Part shown: piece by piece, positions 14,218 through 21,112 of the stretch
How the letters are laid out: each line of letters starts with the position of its first letter
Position numbering within the stretch: the first letter of the stretch is position 1
IMG/VR virus record: IMGVR_UViG_3300042568_000171
Coordinates: 1 to 34,315 of that record
Direction: 5' to 3' (one strand)
DNA length: 34,315 bases
From: a virus
Made by a program: the position numbers and the translations under genes
The notes under the pieces: model-generated
The model's database searches: none
What the model saw: only the letters and a program-made list of their open reading frames with translations
What the model was told of the DNA's origin: nothing

Positions 14218-17024
14218 TGACTGACATCGAAGAATTTGCAAAGCAAGTTTATAGTTCCCCACCGCCTCCTGCGCCACCTCCGCGGGGTGCTGCACCGGCT
14301 GCTGCGCCTATTGCGGCTGCTGCGCCCCCTCAGCGGGCTGCTACGCCTGTTTTGGAAGGTCTAGACCCTGAACTAAGAAACCGTTTGAATGCGGCGCAAG
14401 AGGCATATCGCCAACGGTTCAACAAAGATTTGCCGATCACAAGCGGGGTTCGCACCCGTGAGGATCAACAGCGTTTGTATGACCGCTGGAAGGCTGGCGA
14501 CAAGTCAATCTTCATGCCGCTGAATCCGGCAGACTATCCGAAGCAGACGACTTTTCACACGGACGCAGTTGATATTTCAACATCAGTCCCCGAGCCGTTT
14601 TTGCGGGAATTTGGCATCCACCGTCCGTTGGGCAGCAAAGACCCTGTTCATGCGGTTTTGATGCCAAGCAGTCAGCCGCCCGCGGCTGCTCCGGTTGCTG
14701 CCCCCGCTGCACCAATGGCACCAGCACCTGCCGCGCCGATGGCCGCTGCGCCAGCACCTGCTGCACCCATAGCTGCTCCCGCGGTGCCTATGCAGTCACC
14801 GTCGCAAACCGTAGCACAAGCCGCAGCACGGCAAGCCCCTGCAAGGCCCGCACCCGCTGCTGCACCCGCTGCCGCCCCTGCGATTAACCAATCAGACCTG
14901 ATGTCATCCCAAGCGGTGGATGCGTTTGCTTCTGATGTTTATGGTCAGCCGCCCAAAAAAGGCGCTGTGGCAAATCAGGTGACCAGATTCCTACGCGGCA
15001 GCGCGGCGTTGGCTGACACGCTGTTGGGCGTTGTTCCTGCTGTTGCTGGCATGGCAACCTACGCTGGTGCCCGTGCTACTGGCCAAACGCCCGAGCAAGC
15101 CGCGGCTACTAGGGCCAGCGTTACTGGAGCGATAGAACGCCCCGTGGGACGTGCATTTGGCGTGACTGAAACGCCTGAGTACAAAGGTGAATTCAGCCAG
15201 CGCGTTGCCGAAACCATCGGTAAGTTTGTCGGCGAGACTGCCGAGAGCATTTCCAAAAAAACAGGCATCCCTAAACCTGAAGTTGAATATTATTTGGAAT
15301 TCGGCGCTTCAGCGTTGCCATTTAGTAGGACTGTTCAGCGCGAAGTTGGTATGGCTGGCCGTGCAGCAGGACAGGCCGCGGGTAGGGTGGTAGAAGGTGT
15401 TTCACAAGTCACCCCCGCCCCTGTTCGCGCAGCGGTGCGGGCTACTACCGAAGCGGTGCTGCCTGGCACTACCAGAGCGCCCGCAAGAGCGCCGACCGTA
15501 GTCGCACCTACCACCCCTGCTGCGCCCGTTGCCCCACAACCCCAGATGGGACGCGGCAGTGTCGGAGCCGCTGGTGTGCCGGACGCTACGATTATTCGTC
15601 AAGCCCTACTGTCTGCTACGCCTGAATTCCAGCAGTTGTTTGGAAATATGCCGCTGGATAAGGCCAACACGCCTGTGATTTTGCGCCGCCTTGAGGGCGA
15701 TTCGTTGCCCATTCCTGTCCGACTGACTGAAGGCCAGGCCACCGGCGACATTGTGAAGTTGTCCAATGAACAAAATCTGAGGGCAAAACAACCAGCGTTT
15801 GCCCAGCGGTTTAACGAGCAGAACAACCAACTTGTTGAGAACGTGCCGCTGATCCGCGAACGCGCAGCGCCAGATGTGTTTGCGACTAAGACGATTGAAT
15901 CCAGCCAGGCGCTGATTGAAGCCTATAAGGCTTTGGACGATGCCCGCAATGTGGACATCCGTGCTGCATACAAAGCATTGGAAGATGCCAACGGCGGTGC
16001 GTTTCCTGTAGACGCGCAAGCAATTGTTCGTAATGCTGACGCAAAACTGGCCAAAAAACTGAAAACCAACTTTGTCCCGCCAGAAATTGCTGCCGACTTA
16101 AAGGCGTTCCGCGAAGGAAAGCCTATGAACTTTGAGGAGTTTGAGGCGCTGCGGACAAACTTGGCCGCAGAGGCGAGGAAAGCAGAACGTGCTGGGGATG
16201 GCAACAGAGAATATGCCGTTGGATTGATTCGTCAGGCTATGGAGGCGTTACCATTAAAAGGCGAAGCTGCTGCGCTAAAGCCGATAGCTGACCAAGCAAG
16301 AGGTTTGGCTAGCGCACGTTTTGATGCACTCAAAAAAGACCCTGCTTATAAAGCTGCTGTCAATGACACTGTGCCCGCCGACAAGTTTTTCGACAAGTTT
16401 GTCATCAACGGTATCAACAAAAACATCAATACGATGGTTGAAACGCTGGGCCGCGATTCTGTATCCCACCAGCATATGAGGGCTGGCACGATCAATTGGC
16501 TGTCTGACAAAGCAGGGATTGTGGATAACCGCAGTAACTTCAGCCAGGCCAACTACAACAAGGCTTTGAAGCGGTTGGATGATGTGAACAACTTTGGGGC
16601 CATCTTTGACCCTGACAGTCAGTTGCAGTTGCGTACCCTTGGCAACGTGGCCGCGTACACGCAATTTCAGCCCCGCGGTTCGTTCATCAACAATTCAGGC
16701 ACTTTGGTTGGGTTCTTGGCCACCAAAGCTGCGGGCGGGCTGGAGCAGGTCGGTAATGTTGCGGGCTTGAAGACTATCGGCTACCCCATCGGAAGCGAAA
16801 TTCGCCGCGGAGTAAGTGCAGCCCGTGAGCGCCGCGAAGTTGAACGCGCCTTAAGCCCTACTGCTGGAACAACTCTGCAAGACATTAGCCGTCAAGGCAA
16901 AGTGCCAAATCTTGTTAACCAGCCCCCAGCACCTCGCATAGAACCAGTGTTCGATTTTACAATCCCTGGCGGTCTGACTGATCTTGAGGTCTTGCACACG
17001 CCTCTGTACAAGCGCAAGAAATGA
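14214..17024 (+). CDS. Large ejection protein with N-terminal M15-like peptidase domain
   Basis: The 936-aa protein overlaps the previous stop (ATGATGA). Residues about 49-155 resemble a VanY/M15 metallopeptidase: LPITSGVRTREDQQRLYDRW, then FHTDAVDI (H115, D120) and PVHAVL (H146) as likely zinc ligands. The H-to-D spacing is two residues shorter than the classic HxxGxAxD. Ala/Pro-rich linkers follow (about 155-225), then a glycine/alanine-rich amphipathic region (about 255-300, near LADTLLGVVPAVAGMATYAGA) and a long helical C-terminus. The segment FAKQVYSSPPP at residues 8-18 recurs as FASDVYGQPPKKG at 237-249. A virion-borne wall-cutting ejection protein is the best interpretation. Confidence 0.83.
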   Translation: MMTDIEEFAKQVYSSPPPPAPPPRGAAPAAAPIAAAAPPQRAATPVLEGLDPELRNRLNAAQEAYRQRFNKDLPITSGVRTREDQQRLYDRWKAGDKSIFMPLNPADYPKQTTFHTDAVDISTSVPEPFLREFGIHRPLGSKDPVHAVLMPSSQPPAAAPVAAPAAPMAPAPAAPMAAAPAPAAPIAAPAVPMQSPSQTVAQAAARQAPARPAPAAAPAAAPAINQSDLMSSQAVDAFASDVYGQPPKKGAVANQVTRFLRGSAALADTLLGVVPAVAGMATYAGARATGQTPEQAAATRASVTGAIERPVGRAFGVTETPEYKGEFSQRVAETIGKFVGETAESISKKTGIPKPEVEYYLEFGASALPFSRTVQREVGMAGRAAGQAAGRVVEGVSQVTPAPVRAAVRATTEAVLPGTTRAPARAPTVVAPTTPAAPVAPQPQMGRGSVGAAGVPDATIIRQALLSATPEFQQLFGNMPLDKANTPVILRRLEGDSLPIPVRLTEGQATGDIVKLSNEQNLRAKQPAFAQRFNEQNNQLVENVPLIRERAAPDVFATKTIESSQALIEAYKALDDARNVDIRAAYKALEDANGGAFPVDAQAIVRNADAKLAKKLKTNFVPPEIAADLKAFREGKPMNFEEFEALRTNLAAEARKAERAGDGNREYAVGLIRQAMEALPLKGEAAALKPIADQARGLASARFDALKKDPAYKAAVNDTVPADKFFDKFVINGINKNINTMVETLGRDSVSHQHMRAGTINWLSDKAGIVDNRSNFSQANYNKALKRLDDVNNFGAIFDPDSQLQLRTLGNVAAYTQFQPRGSFINNSGTLVGFLATKAAGGLEQVGNVAGLKTIGYPIGSEIRRGVSAARERREVERALSPTAGTTLQDISRQGKVPNLVNQPPAPRIEPVFDFTIPGGLTDLEVLHTPLYKRKK

Positions 17025-17037
17025 AGGGGAACTGTGA

Positions 17038-17268
17038 ATGCAGCCAGAGATTGATCCCGTGAAGTACGGCCAGCTATGGGAAAAAGTACAGGGCTACGAG
17101 CGCCGTTTTGACGAAATGGAAAAGAAGATCGACAAGATGGAAACCAACCTGGAAAAACTTGTAGCGTTGGCCAATCAAGGCCGCGGCGGGTTTTGGGTTG
17201 GGATGTCTATCGTGTCGGCTGCGTCTGCCGCTGCTGGCTACATCATGTCCTACTTTGGGAAACACTAA
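17038..17268 (+). CDS. Small coiled-coil membrane protein of the lysis cassette
   Basis: The 76-aa protein has residues 10-47 as a charged coiled coil (ERRFDEMEKKIDKMETNLEKLVAL) and residues 51-72 as a single hydrophobic helix (GFWVGMSIVSAASAAAGYIMSYF). This resembles the XhlA-type accessory lysis proteins that sit next to holins. An AAGGGGAAC ribosome site precedes the ATG, and the stop overlaps the holin start. Probably an accessory or antiholin, with the coiled coil in the cytoplasm or periplasm. Confidence 0.82.
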   Translation: MQPEIDPVKYGQLWEKVQGYERRFDEMEKKIDKMETNLEKLVALANQGRGGFWVGMSIVSAASAAAGYIMSYFGKH

Positions 17269-17657
17269 TGTTTCAAGCCTTGATCCCTGCATTGGCCCCC
17301 ATCTTGGGGAAGGTTGTTGGCAACCTGTTTCCCGATCCGACTGAAAAAGCCAAGGCCGAAGCCGAGGTGATGCGCCAGCTACTGGCGGCGCAGTCTGAGA
17401 TTGAACAGGCGGCATCTAAGATCATCCAGACCGAGGCGGCATCTACTCATTGGTTGGCGGCTAACTGGCGACCCCTGACCATGATTACCTTTGTGGCCCT
17501 GATCGTGGCTAGGTGGTTTGGCTGGGCAGCGCCTAATCTGTCCGAAGCCGAGTACATCAAACTGTGGTCAATCGTGGAGTTTGGTCTAGGTGGATACGTT
17601 GTGGGCAGGTCTGTGGAAAAGATCGCCCCCAGCATTGCACAGGCAATTAAGCGATGA
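17268..17657 (+). CDS. Holin, 3-TM (GTA-release type)
   Basis: The 129-aa protein starts at the ATG at 17268, coupled by TAATG to the previous gene. Pattern: LIPALAPILGKVVGNLFPDPTEKAKAEAEVMRQLLAAQSEIEQAASKIIQTEAASTHWLAANWRPL followed by hydrophobic MITFVALIVARWFGW and a glycine-rich LGGYVVGRSVEK end. This matches the '3TM holin' family known from gene-transfer-agent and phage lysis cassettes. It should form inner-membrane lesions that let the endolysin out. The endolysin start overlaps its stop. Confidence 0.88.
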   Translation: MFQALIPALAPILGKVVGNLFPDPTEKAKAEAEVMRQLLAAQSEIEQAASKIIQTEAASTHWLAANWRPLTMITFVALIVARWFGWAAPNLSEAEYIKLWSIVEFGLGGYVVGRSVEKIAPSIAQAIKR

Positions 17658-18109
17658 CCTTTGCCCTGTCTCAGCGTTCCCTAAACAACCTGGTTGGGGT
17701 TGATAAGCGCCTGGTGCAAGTGGTTCACTTGGCCATTGAACTGACCAAGGTGGACTTTGCTGTGATTGAAGGGGTGCGAACCCCACAGCGCCAGCGGGAA
17801 CTGTTTGACAAGGGTGCAAGCCAAGTGCGTGAGGGCGGGACGCACGTTCAGGGCAGGGCTGTGGATTTGATGGCCTACATCGACGATAGGGCGTCTTGGG
17901 AACTGAACCTATACGACGACATTGCCGATGCCATGAAAGCCGCTGCAATCGAGTTTGACGTGCCTTTGCGGTGGGGTGCCGCCTGGACGGTCAAAGACAT
18001 TCGCAAGTGGCAAGGCACGATGGCGTCCGCAATGAACGCCTACATTGACGAACGCAGAAAGCAAGGCCAGCGCCCGTTTATTGACGGCCCGCACTTTGAA
18101 CTAGTCTAA
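17654..18109 (+). CDS. Endolysin, M15 L-alanyl-D-glutamate-type peptidase
   Basis: The 151-aa protein contains LVQVVHLAIELTKVDFAVIEGVRT.QRQRELF, then the zinc-site motif HVQGRAVD (H64, D71) and C-terminal GPHFELV (H147). This is the complete H/D/H pattern of M15 endopeptidases such as the T5 and A500 endolysins. There is no signal peptide, so release depends on the holin. ATGA overlap with the holin. The 3' end overlaps the leftward gene's stop by 32 bp. No Rz/Rz1 spanin pair was found in the cassette. Confidence 0.92.
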   Translation: MTFALSQRSLNNLVGVDKRLVQVVHLAIELTKVDFAVIEGVRTPQRQRELFDKGASQVREGGTHVQGRAVDLMAYIDDRASWELNLYDDIADAMKAAAIEFDVPLRWGAAWTVKDIRKWQGTMASAMNAYIDERRKQGQRPFIDGPHFELV

Positions 18110-18602
18110 TCGCGTTCAGGTTAAAGTTTTCGGCTATGACTTCAGCATAGTCAAAATGACGGCCAAAGCAATCCCTAAAAGAAACGCATTCGTCTGACCA
18201 GCCTTCGACTTGGTTGTTGTAAATGTACACTTTTCTGGGGACGGTGAGGGTTCCGCAGATGAAGTGCAGACCCTTGGGCGTGACACGCCAGAACCCGTCG
18301 GAGCGTTTGCTGTCGTCACCGCCGTGTTCAATCAGCCCCCACTTGGCCATCATGGTGTAGTTCTTGCCGCGTAGCATCCAGGCCGGTGCTATCGGTGGGA
18401 CGTTGACCCAGCCGTCGTCATCACAAGGGGCACGGGACAACCACAAAAGCGCGAGGGCGTGTGTCTCTGTGAGCGAGAAGGGCGAAATCTTGCCCCACTT
18501 GTCACAACAGGGGCAATGGCCCCCATCGCCTTCTATGGTTGCCCGCCATTCAGACTTTAGGTCATCCAGGTAGGCTTGACGGAAGATGTCTGTTTGCATC
18601 AT
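18078..18602 (-). CDS. CxxC zinc-binding, wHTH-like protein, unknown function
   Basis: The 174-aa product has GDGGHCPCCDKWGKI (CxxC at residues 30-33), then a helix (LTETHALALLWLSR) and a basic segment with WRVTPKGLHFICG that resembles a winged-helix wing. This layout recurs in uncharacterised phage proteins. The start at 18602 overlaps the preceding stop (ATGATG, second choice 18599); the longer open frame upstream lies over the 49-aa gene and is rejected. No ribosome site is seen, so translation is coupled. Last gene of the leftward operon; a DNA-binding role is inferred. Confidence 0.75.
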   Translation of the reverse strand: MMQTDIFRQAYLDDLKSEWRATIEGDGGHCPCCDKWGKISPFSLTETHALALLWLSRAPCDDDGWVNVPPIAPAWMLRGKNYTMMAKWGLIEHGGDDSKRSDGFWRVTPKGLHFICGTLTVPRKVYIYNNQVEGWSDECVSFRDCFGRHFDYAEVIAENFNLNAIRLVQSAGRQ

Positions 18603-18748
18603 GCGAACCAAAGGTAAAACCCGTGAAGGATGCCGATTGGAAAGAAGATTGCGCCAGCCAGAAGGAAGCCCCACATCCCATCTACAAAGCAGGTGAAGAC
18701 GTGGGTTAACCAAGCGAGAAAGCACAAAACGCCAATGATGTAACCCAT
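18599..18748 (-). CDS. 49-aa membrane microprotein
   Basis: Reading frame from the ATG at 18748 to the TGA at 18599, product MGYIIGVLCFLAWLTHVFTC... ending LHGFYLWFA. It has two hydrophobic segments (residues 2-20 and 27-48) separated by a short DGMWG turn, so probably two membrane helices. AAGGGG lies 6-7 bases upstream, and the stop overlaps the next start, both supporting translation. Embedded between the SSB-like gene and the CxxC gene. Function unknown; superinfection exclusion or membrane tethering are possibilities. Confidence 0.72.
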   Translation of the reverse strand: MGYIIGVLCFLAWLTHVFTCFVDGMWGFLLAGAIFFPIGILHGFYLWFA

Positions 18749-18757
18749 GATGGCCCC

Positions 18758-19012
18758 TTAAAACGGAACGTCTTCCATGTCGTCAAACCCGCTGCGCTGC
18801 TGGCGGGGCTGGTCTTCCCGCGGCCTGGGTTCGTTGAGATATGCCCAACCGTCCCAGCCGCCGTCTTTCAGCGGGATAACGTCGATCTTGAGCATTTCAC
18901 CATTCTTGGTGTCAATGACCGATCCGATGCGTTGATAGCGGTTCTTCTGTTGGCCGTCCTTGTTGGTGTACTGGCCGGTGATGACGGTGATTTCTTTAGT
19001 GACTTTAGGCAT
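18758..19012 (-). CDS. Small SSB-like protein with acidic VPF tail
   Basis: The 84-aa protein begins MPKVTKEITVITGQYTNKDG. Short beta-like strands follow (NRYQRIGSVIDTKNGEMLKIDVIPL, WDGWAYLNEP), then a Pro/Arg/Gln linker and the C-terminus SGFDDMEDVPF. The acidic tip ending in Pro-Phe is the hallmark of bacterial SSB tails that recruit partner proteins, and the core could be a compact OB fold. Normal SSBs have a core of about 110 residues, so this is minimal. The start at 19012 follows GGGGAATGAA. Located one base after the exonuclease, next to the ERF annealer: a recombination trio. SSB assignment is from tail and context, not a family match I can verify. Confidence 0.78.
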   Translation of the reverse strand: MPKVTKEITVITGQYTNKDGQQKNRYQRIGSVIDTKNGEMLKIDVIPLKDGGWDGWAYLNEPRPREDQPRQQRSGFDDMEDVPF

Positions 19013-19013
19013 T

Positions 19014-19634
19014 TCATTCCCCAATAATTTTCTTCAGTGCTGCAACCTTGGCGTCCACTTCAGCCAAGAACTTAACGACCTCTCCCTCCGTGGCCGACAG
19101 CCATTCGTCATCCCGATGTACACGGGTAACAAACAGTTGGGCCTTGGCGGGCATTCGCGGATCAAACACAACGTAGTCGCACCATGACCTGTCGGCGCAG
19201 CGCATCTGCCATTGCATTTGGGCGAAGTATTTGCCTTCTACCGGCGTGTCCGATAGCCAGCATTCCAGAGCGGTCTTGCTGTCAGGGCATTTGATCTCTA
19301 CCATGCCATCGTCACCGACAAGGCCGTCAGGAGAGGCACCAGCCGCTTCAATTGATGGGTGAGGGATAAACCCCACTTCGTCCACCATAACGCCTCTGGA
19401 AGCCTCATACGCGGCCCTAGCAAATGGTTCCTGATCTATGCCCCATTGCATGGATGCGTTTGTGTAGGACTCAGCCTTTGAGCCGGTGACCCGCTCCAGA
19501 ACAAGCTGGGTCATGTAGTTGCCGCGGTCTGCTCCGTAGCCGGTCTTGGTCTTGGCCAGGACTTTGTACAGGCTGCTGGCCGTGACTTTGCCCAGACGGG
19601 CTACAAACCATTCTTCTGTACGCTGCTCATCCAT
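19014..19634 (-). CDS. YqaJ / lambda-Exo-type 5'-3' exonuclease
   Basis: The 206-aa protein opens RTEEWFVARLGKVTASSLYKVLA, as in YqaJ recombinases. The active-site cluster is ASPDGLVGDDGMVEIKCP (D103, E113, K115), followed by QMQWQM (Q141 region). It should resect double-strand ends to give 3' single strands for annealing. The start at 19634 has AGGAGA upstream and overlaps the annealing-protein gene by 8 bp. The upstream extension of the frame (starting MIEQKRRKQ) lies inside that gene and is not used. Key partner of the neighbouring ERF-type protein. Confidence 0.92.
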   Translation of the reverse strand: MDEQRTEEWFVARLGKVTASSLYKVLAKTKTGYGADRGNYMTQLVLERVTGSKAESYTNASMQWGIDQEPFARAAYEASRGVMVDEVGFIPHPSIEAAGASPDGLVGDDGMVEIKCPDSKTALECWLSDTPVEGKYFAQMQWQMRCADRSWCDYVVFDPRMPAKAQLFVTRVHRDDEWLSATEGEVVKFLAEVDAKVAALKKIIGE

Positions 19635-20193
19635 TTGCTTTCTCCTTTTTTGCTCTATCAATACGGGCTTTCTTGGCTGCGATGACCTTCAGTTGTAGTG
19701 TCTGATTGCCTTGGCAAGCATCGTAGGCATCTTTGTACGCCTTGGTCATTTCGTCGCTGCTGGCGCTGGCTTCAATAGCCGCCAGGTGGTCTGTAATGTC
19801 TGGGGTTGCAGTGCGGCGCGTTGCTGCATTGCCGTCGTCGTCCTCTGGAGCGATGCCGCAAGCAGCCATCAAAGAGTAACGGCGGGCATACGTCAAAGCC
19901 GATCCGTAGCCCTGTGGATCGTGTTTAGCGGCAGGAACGTGCAGTTTGCCGCTGGTGATAACTTCACCTGATTCGTGGATCAGCACGGTTTCGACGGTCA
20001 CCCCATCAGCGCATTCGCTGGTCTGTTGCATCAAGGCAATGCCGTTCTGGTTTAAGGCGTCAATGACTGCCTCAACACAGGCCGACAGGTCAGCGTAACG
20101 GCTGCGAAAGTGCGGGTTCGTGGAAGACTTAAGCGCAGGGCCGAAAGCCTTCTGTGCCTTTACGAATGCGGTAGCTATCTTGGTGCCGATCAT
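19627..20193 (-). CDS. ERF-family single-strand DNA annealing protein
   Basis: The 188-aa product has the ERF signature FGPALKSSTNPHFRSRYADLSACVEAV and DPQGYGSALTYARRYSLMAACGI. After about residue 125 come a linker (ATRRTATPDITDH) and a charged C-terminal helix. P22 Erf and relatives anneal complementary strands during recombination and circularisation. Length is normal for the family. The start at 20193 overlaps the preceding stop (ATGA). With the exonuclease it forms a two-component recombination pair. Confidence 0.93.
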   Translation of the reverse strand: MIGTKIATAFVKAQKAFGPALKSSTNPHFRSRYADLSACVEAVIDALNQNGIALMQQTSECADGVTVETVLIHESGEVITSGKLHVPAAKHDPQGYGSALTYARRYSLMAACGIAPEDDDGNAATRRTATPDITDHLAAIEASASSDEMTKAYKDAYDACQGNQTLQLKVIAAKKARIDRAKKEKANG

Positions 20194-20429
20194 TTTTTCT
20201 TGCTCCTGAGTTCTTCAAGTTGGTCAACGGTGTACTGAAGCAAAGCCGACAGTTCACGAATCTTTGCAGTCAGTGCGCCTACCTGCCATGCAAGGCGGTC
20301 AGCAGCGTCTGCGTCAGCGTAATGGATGCCAGCGGTCTTTTCGATGCTGTTGATGATGTGTTCTGGGTTGATTTGCATTTCATACTCCTGTTGTCTTTGG
20401 ACGGTTTCGTAGAACTGTTGGTGGCTCAT
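20190..20429 (-). CDS. 79-aa coiled-coil protein, unknown function
   Basis: Start at 20429, preceded by AGAGGAAAAAAG. Product MSHQQFYETVQRQQEYEMQ...; residues about 40-76 (ADRLAWQVGALTAKIRELSALLQYTVDQLEEL) form a strong heptad-like helix, so dimerisation is likely. It ends RSKKK. The start lies inside the upstream 52-aa gene (50 bp overlap in another frame), and the stop overlaps the ERF-type start. An accessory recombination or regulatory factor is possible; no family recognised. Confidence 0.78.
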   Translation of the reverse strand: MSHQQFYETVQRQQEYEMQINPEHIINSIEKTAGIHYADADAADRLAWQVGALTAKIRELSALLQYTVDQLEELRSKKK

Positions 20430-20538
20430 CTTTTTTCCTCTCTGCGATTGGTTTCCAGCCGTACTTGCGCCATGTCTGCGTGATGTCTGTGGCGGCTGCT
20501 GGCGTGTACTTGAACTTGGGGTCAAGAAGGCGGTTCAT
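20380..20538 (-). CDS. 52-aa basic microprotein
   Basis: Begins MNRLLDPKFKYTPAAATDITQTWRKYGWKPIAERKKDEPP, with a mixed Arg/Lys and proline tail. The ATG at 20538 overlaps the stop of the preceding 43-aa gene (ATGA). The much longer open frame on this strand extends back over other small genes and is not credible. The FKYTPAAATDI..TW start resembles short phage proteins in early regions, but I cannot name a family. Function unknown. Confidence 0.68.
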   Translation of the reverse strand: MNRLLDPKFKYTPAAATDITQTWRKYGWKPIAERKKDEPPTVLRNRPKTTGV

Positions 20539-20666
20539 GACGACCACCAAGCCACGAGAAGCCATGCAAGGCCCACACCTATGGCCAAGGCCAGAATGAA
20601 GCCCCAGGCGGCTTCTGCGCGTCTTGACAGGCGTTCTGTCTTGTAGTGCTGTCTGTACTCTTTCAT
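20535..20666 (-). CDS. 43-aa single-TM microprotein
   Basis: ATG at 20666, TGA at 20535-20537. Product MKEYRQHYKTERLSRRAEAAW then GFILALAIGVGLAWLLVAWW: a basic cytoplasmic N-terminus of about 20 residues and one long membrane helix to the C-terminus. The leader AAGGAAACATC is a strong ribosome site. Coupled by ATGA to the next gene. By the positive-inside rule the N-terminus should face the cytoplasm. Function unknown. Confidence 0.75.
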   Translation of the reverse strand: MKEYRQHYKTERLSRRAEAAWGFILALAIGVGLAWLLVAWWSS

Positions 20667-20675
20667 GATGTTTCC

Positions 20676-20792
20676 TTAGAACGGTGCGGGGTTGGTTTTC
20701 TCTTGTTCTTGCTGTTGTTTGCGTTTGTATTCGCGTACCTGGGCGGGTGTCCAAGGGACAGGCCCGCCAGGCGGCGGGAAGGGCCAGGTCAT
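20676..20792 (-). CDS. 38-aa microprotein
   Basis: ATG at 20792, TAA at 20676. Product MTWPFPPPGGPVPWTPAQ followed by a highly basic, Gln-rich helix (VREYKRKQQQEQEK) ending TNPAPF. The start overlaps the stop of the 63-aa gene (ATGA), with no ribosome site of its own, so reinitiation is expected. The proline-rich head and charged helix look like a peptide-type interaction module. Too short for family recognition; moderate confidence because it fills the gap exactly with coupled ends. Confidence 0.62.
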   Translation of the reverse strand: MTWPFPPPGGPVPWTPAQVREYKRKQQQEQEKTNPAPF

Positions 20793-20980
20793 TTGCGGCA
20801 CGTTGCGTCAACATTGGCAAAGAATCGAGCGCCGTGATATGCGCTGCCTTGTTGAGTGCCGGGGCAACGGCACAGAATGACAAGACCGTAGGTTTCGTCA
20901 ATGCGGGCCGGGTGCAGTTTGGTGCCGCCGCGACCGATACGAACCGAGCCGACTGCTGGTTTGTTTGGAGTGGTGTTCAT
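20789..20980 (-). CDS. 63-aa Cys-containing early protein
   Basis: First gene of the leftward operon, product MNTTPNKPAVGSVRIGRGG ... ILCRCPGTQQG ... VDATCRK. It has a CxC pair (C37, C39) and a C-terminal Cys, possibly metal-binding. The leader AAGGAAGCATC is nearly identical to that of the 43-aa gene. About 40 bases separate the predicted start of transcription from the ATG. An early function such as host takeover or regulation is inferred from position alone. Confidence 0.72.
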   Translation of the reverse strand: MNTTPNKPAVGSVRIGRGGTKLHPARIDETYGLVILCRCPGTQQGSAYHGARFFANVDATCRK

Positions 20981-21027
20981 GATGCTTCCTTAAAAGACCG
21001 CTTGCTAAGTGCTACGGCATGGGATGG

Positions 21028-21057
21028 ATGTTAAGCCAGCTTACTTTGATGCGTCAA
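21028..21057 (-). promoter_or_regulatory. Leftward early promoter
   Basis: On the minus strand, TTGACG (complement of 21052-21057) is followed after 18 bases by TAACAT (complement of 21028-21033): a good sigma70 -35 and a fair -10. The -10 lies inside GCTTAACATC, which also spans the -10 of the opposing promoter. The palindrome at 21032-21043 covers the spacer. It should start the recombination operon about 40 bp ahead of the 63-aa gene. Confidence 0.65.
21032..21043. promoter_or_regulatory. Palindromic operator candidate
   Basis: TAAGCCAGCTTA is a perfect 5-bp inverted repeat with a 2-bp centre, overlapping the leftward promoter between -10 and -35. The half-site GCTTA recurs at 21104-21108 in the rightward promoter. 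Binding by the adjacent Cro-like protein is inferred. Confidence 0.5.
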
Positions 21058-21064
21058 CCCCTTT

Positions 21065-21093
21065 TTGCAAAAAATTTGTGGTGTTGCAAAAAA
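21065..21093 (+). repeat. Direct repeat TTGCAAAAAA x2 in control region
   Basis: TTGCAAAAAA occurs at 21065-21074 and again at 21084-21093, 19 bp apart, about two helical turns. The second copy forms the -35 of the rightward promoter. The A-tracts may bend DNA or mark a regulator site. Confidence 0.6.
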
Positions 21094-21112
21094 GCGAAAG
21101 ACAGCTTAACAT
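21084..21112 (+). promoter_or_regulatory. Rightward early promoter (before cro)
   Basis: TTGCAA (21084-21089), a 17-base spacer and TAACAT (21107-21112) make a plausible sigma70 promoter. It would start transcription at or just before the ATG at 21119, giving a leaderless or near-leaderless message, although GGGG lies immediately before the ATG. The -10 lies in the same GCTTAACATC found, oppositely oriented, in the leftward promoter. Confidence 0.5.

Noticed and set aside
17193-17267. Upstream extension of the holin
   Set aside because: It overlaps the membrane part of the preceding gene; the ATG at 17268 is coupled and starts the family pattern.
20539-20901. Long minus-strand frame extending the 52-aa gene upstream
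   Set aside because: It overlaps three better-supported small genes in another frame and has an Arg/Thr-rich, unnatural translation.
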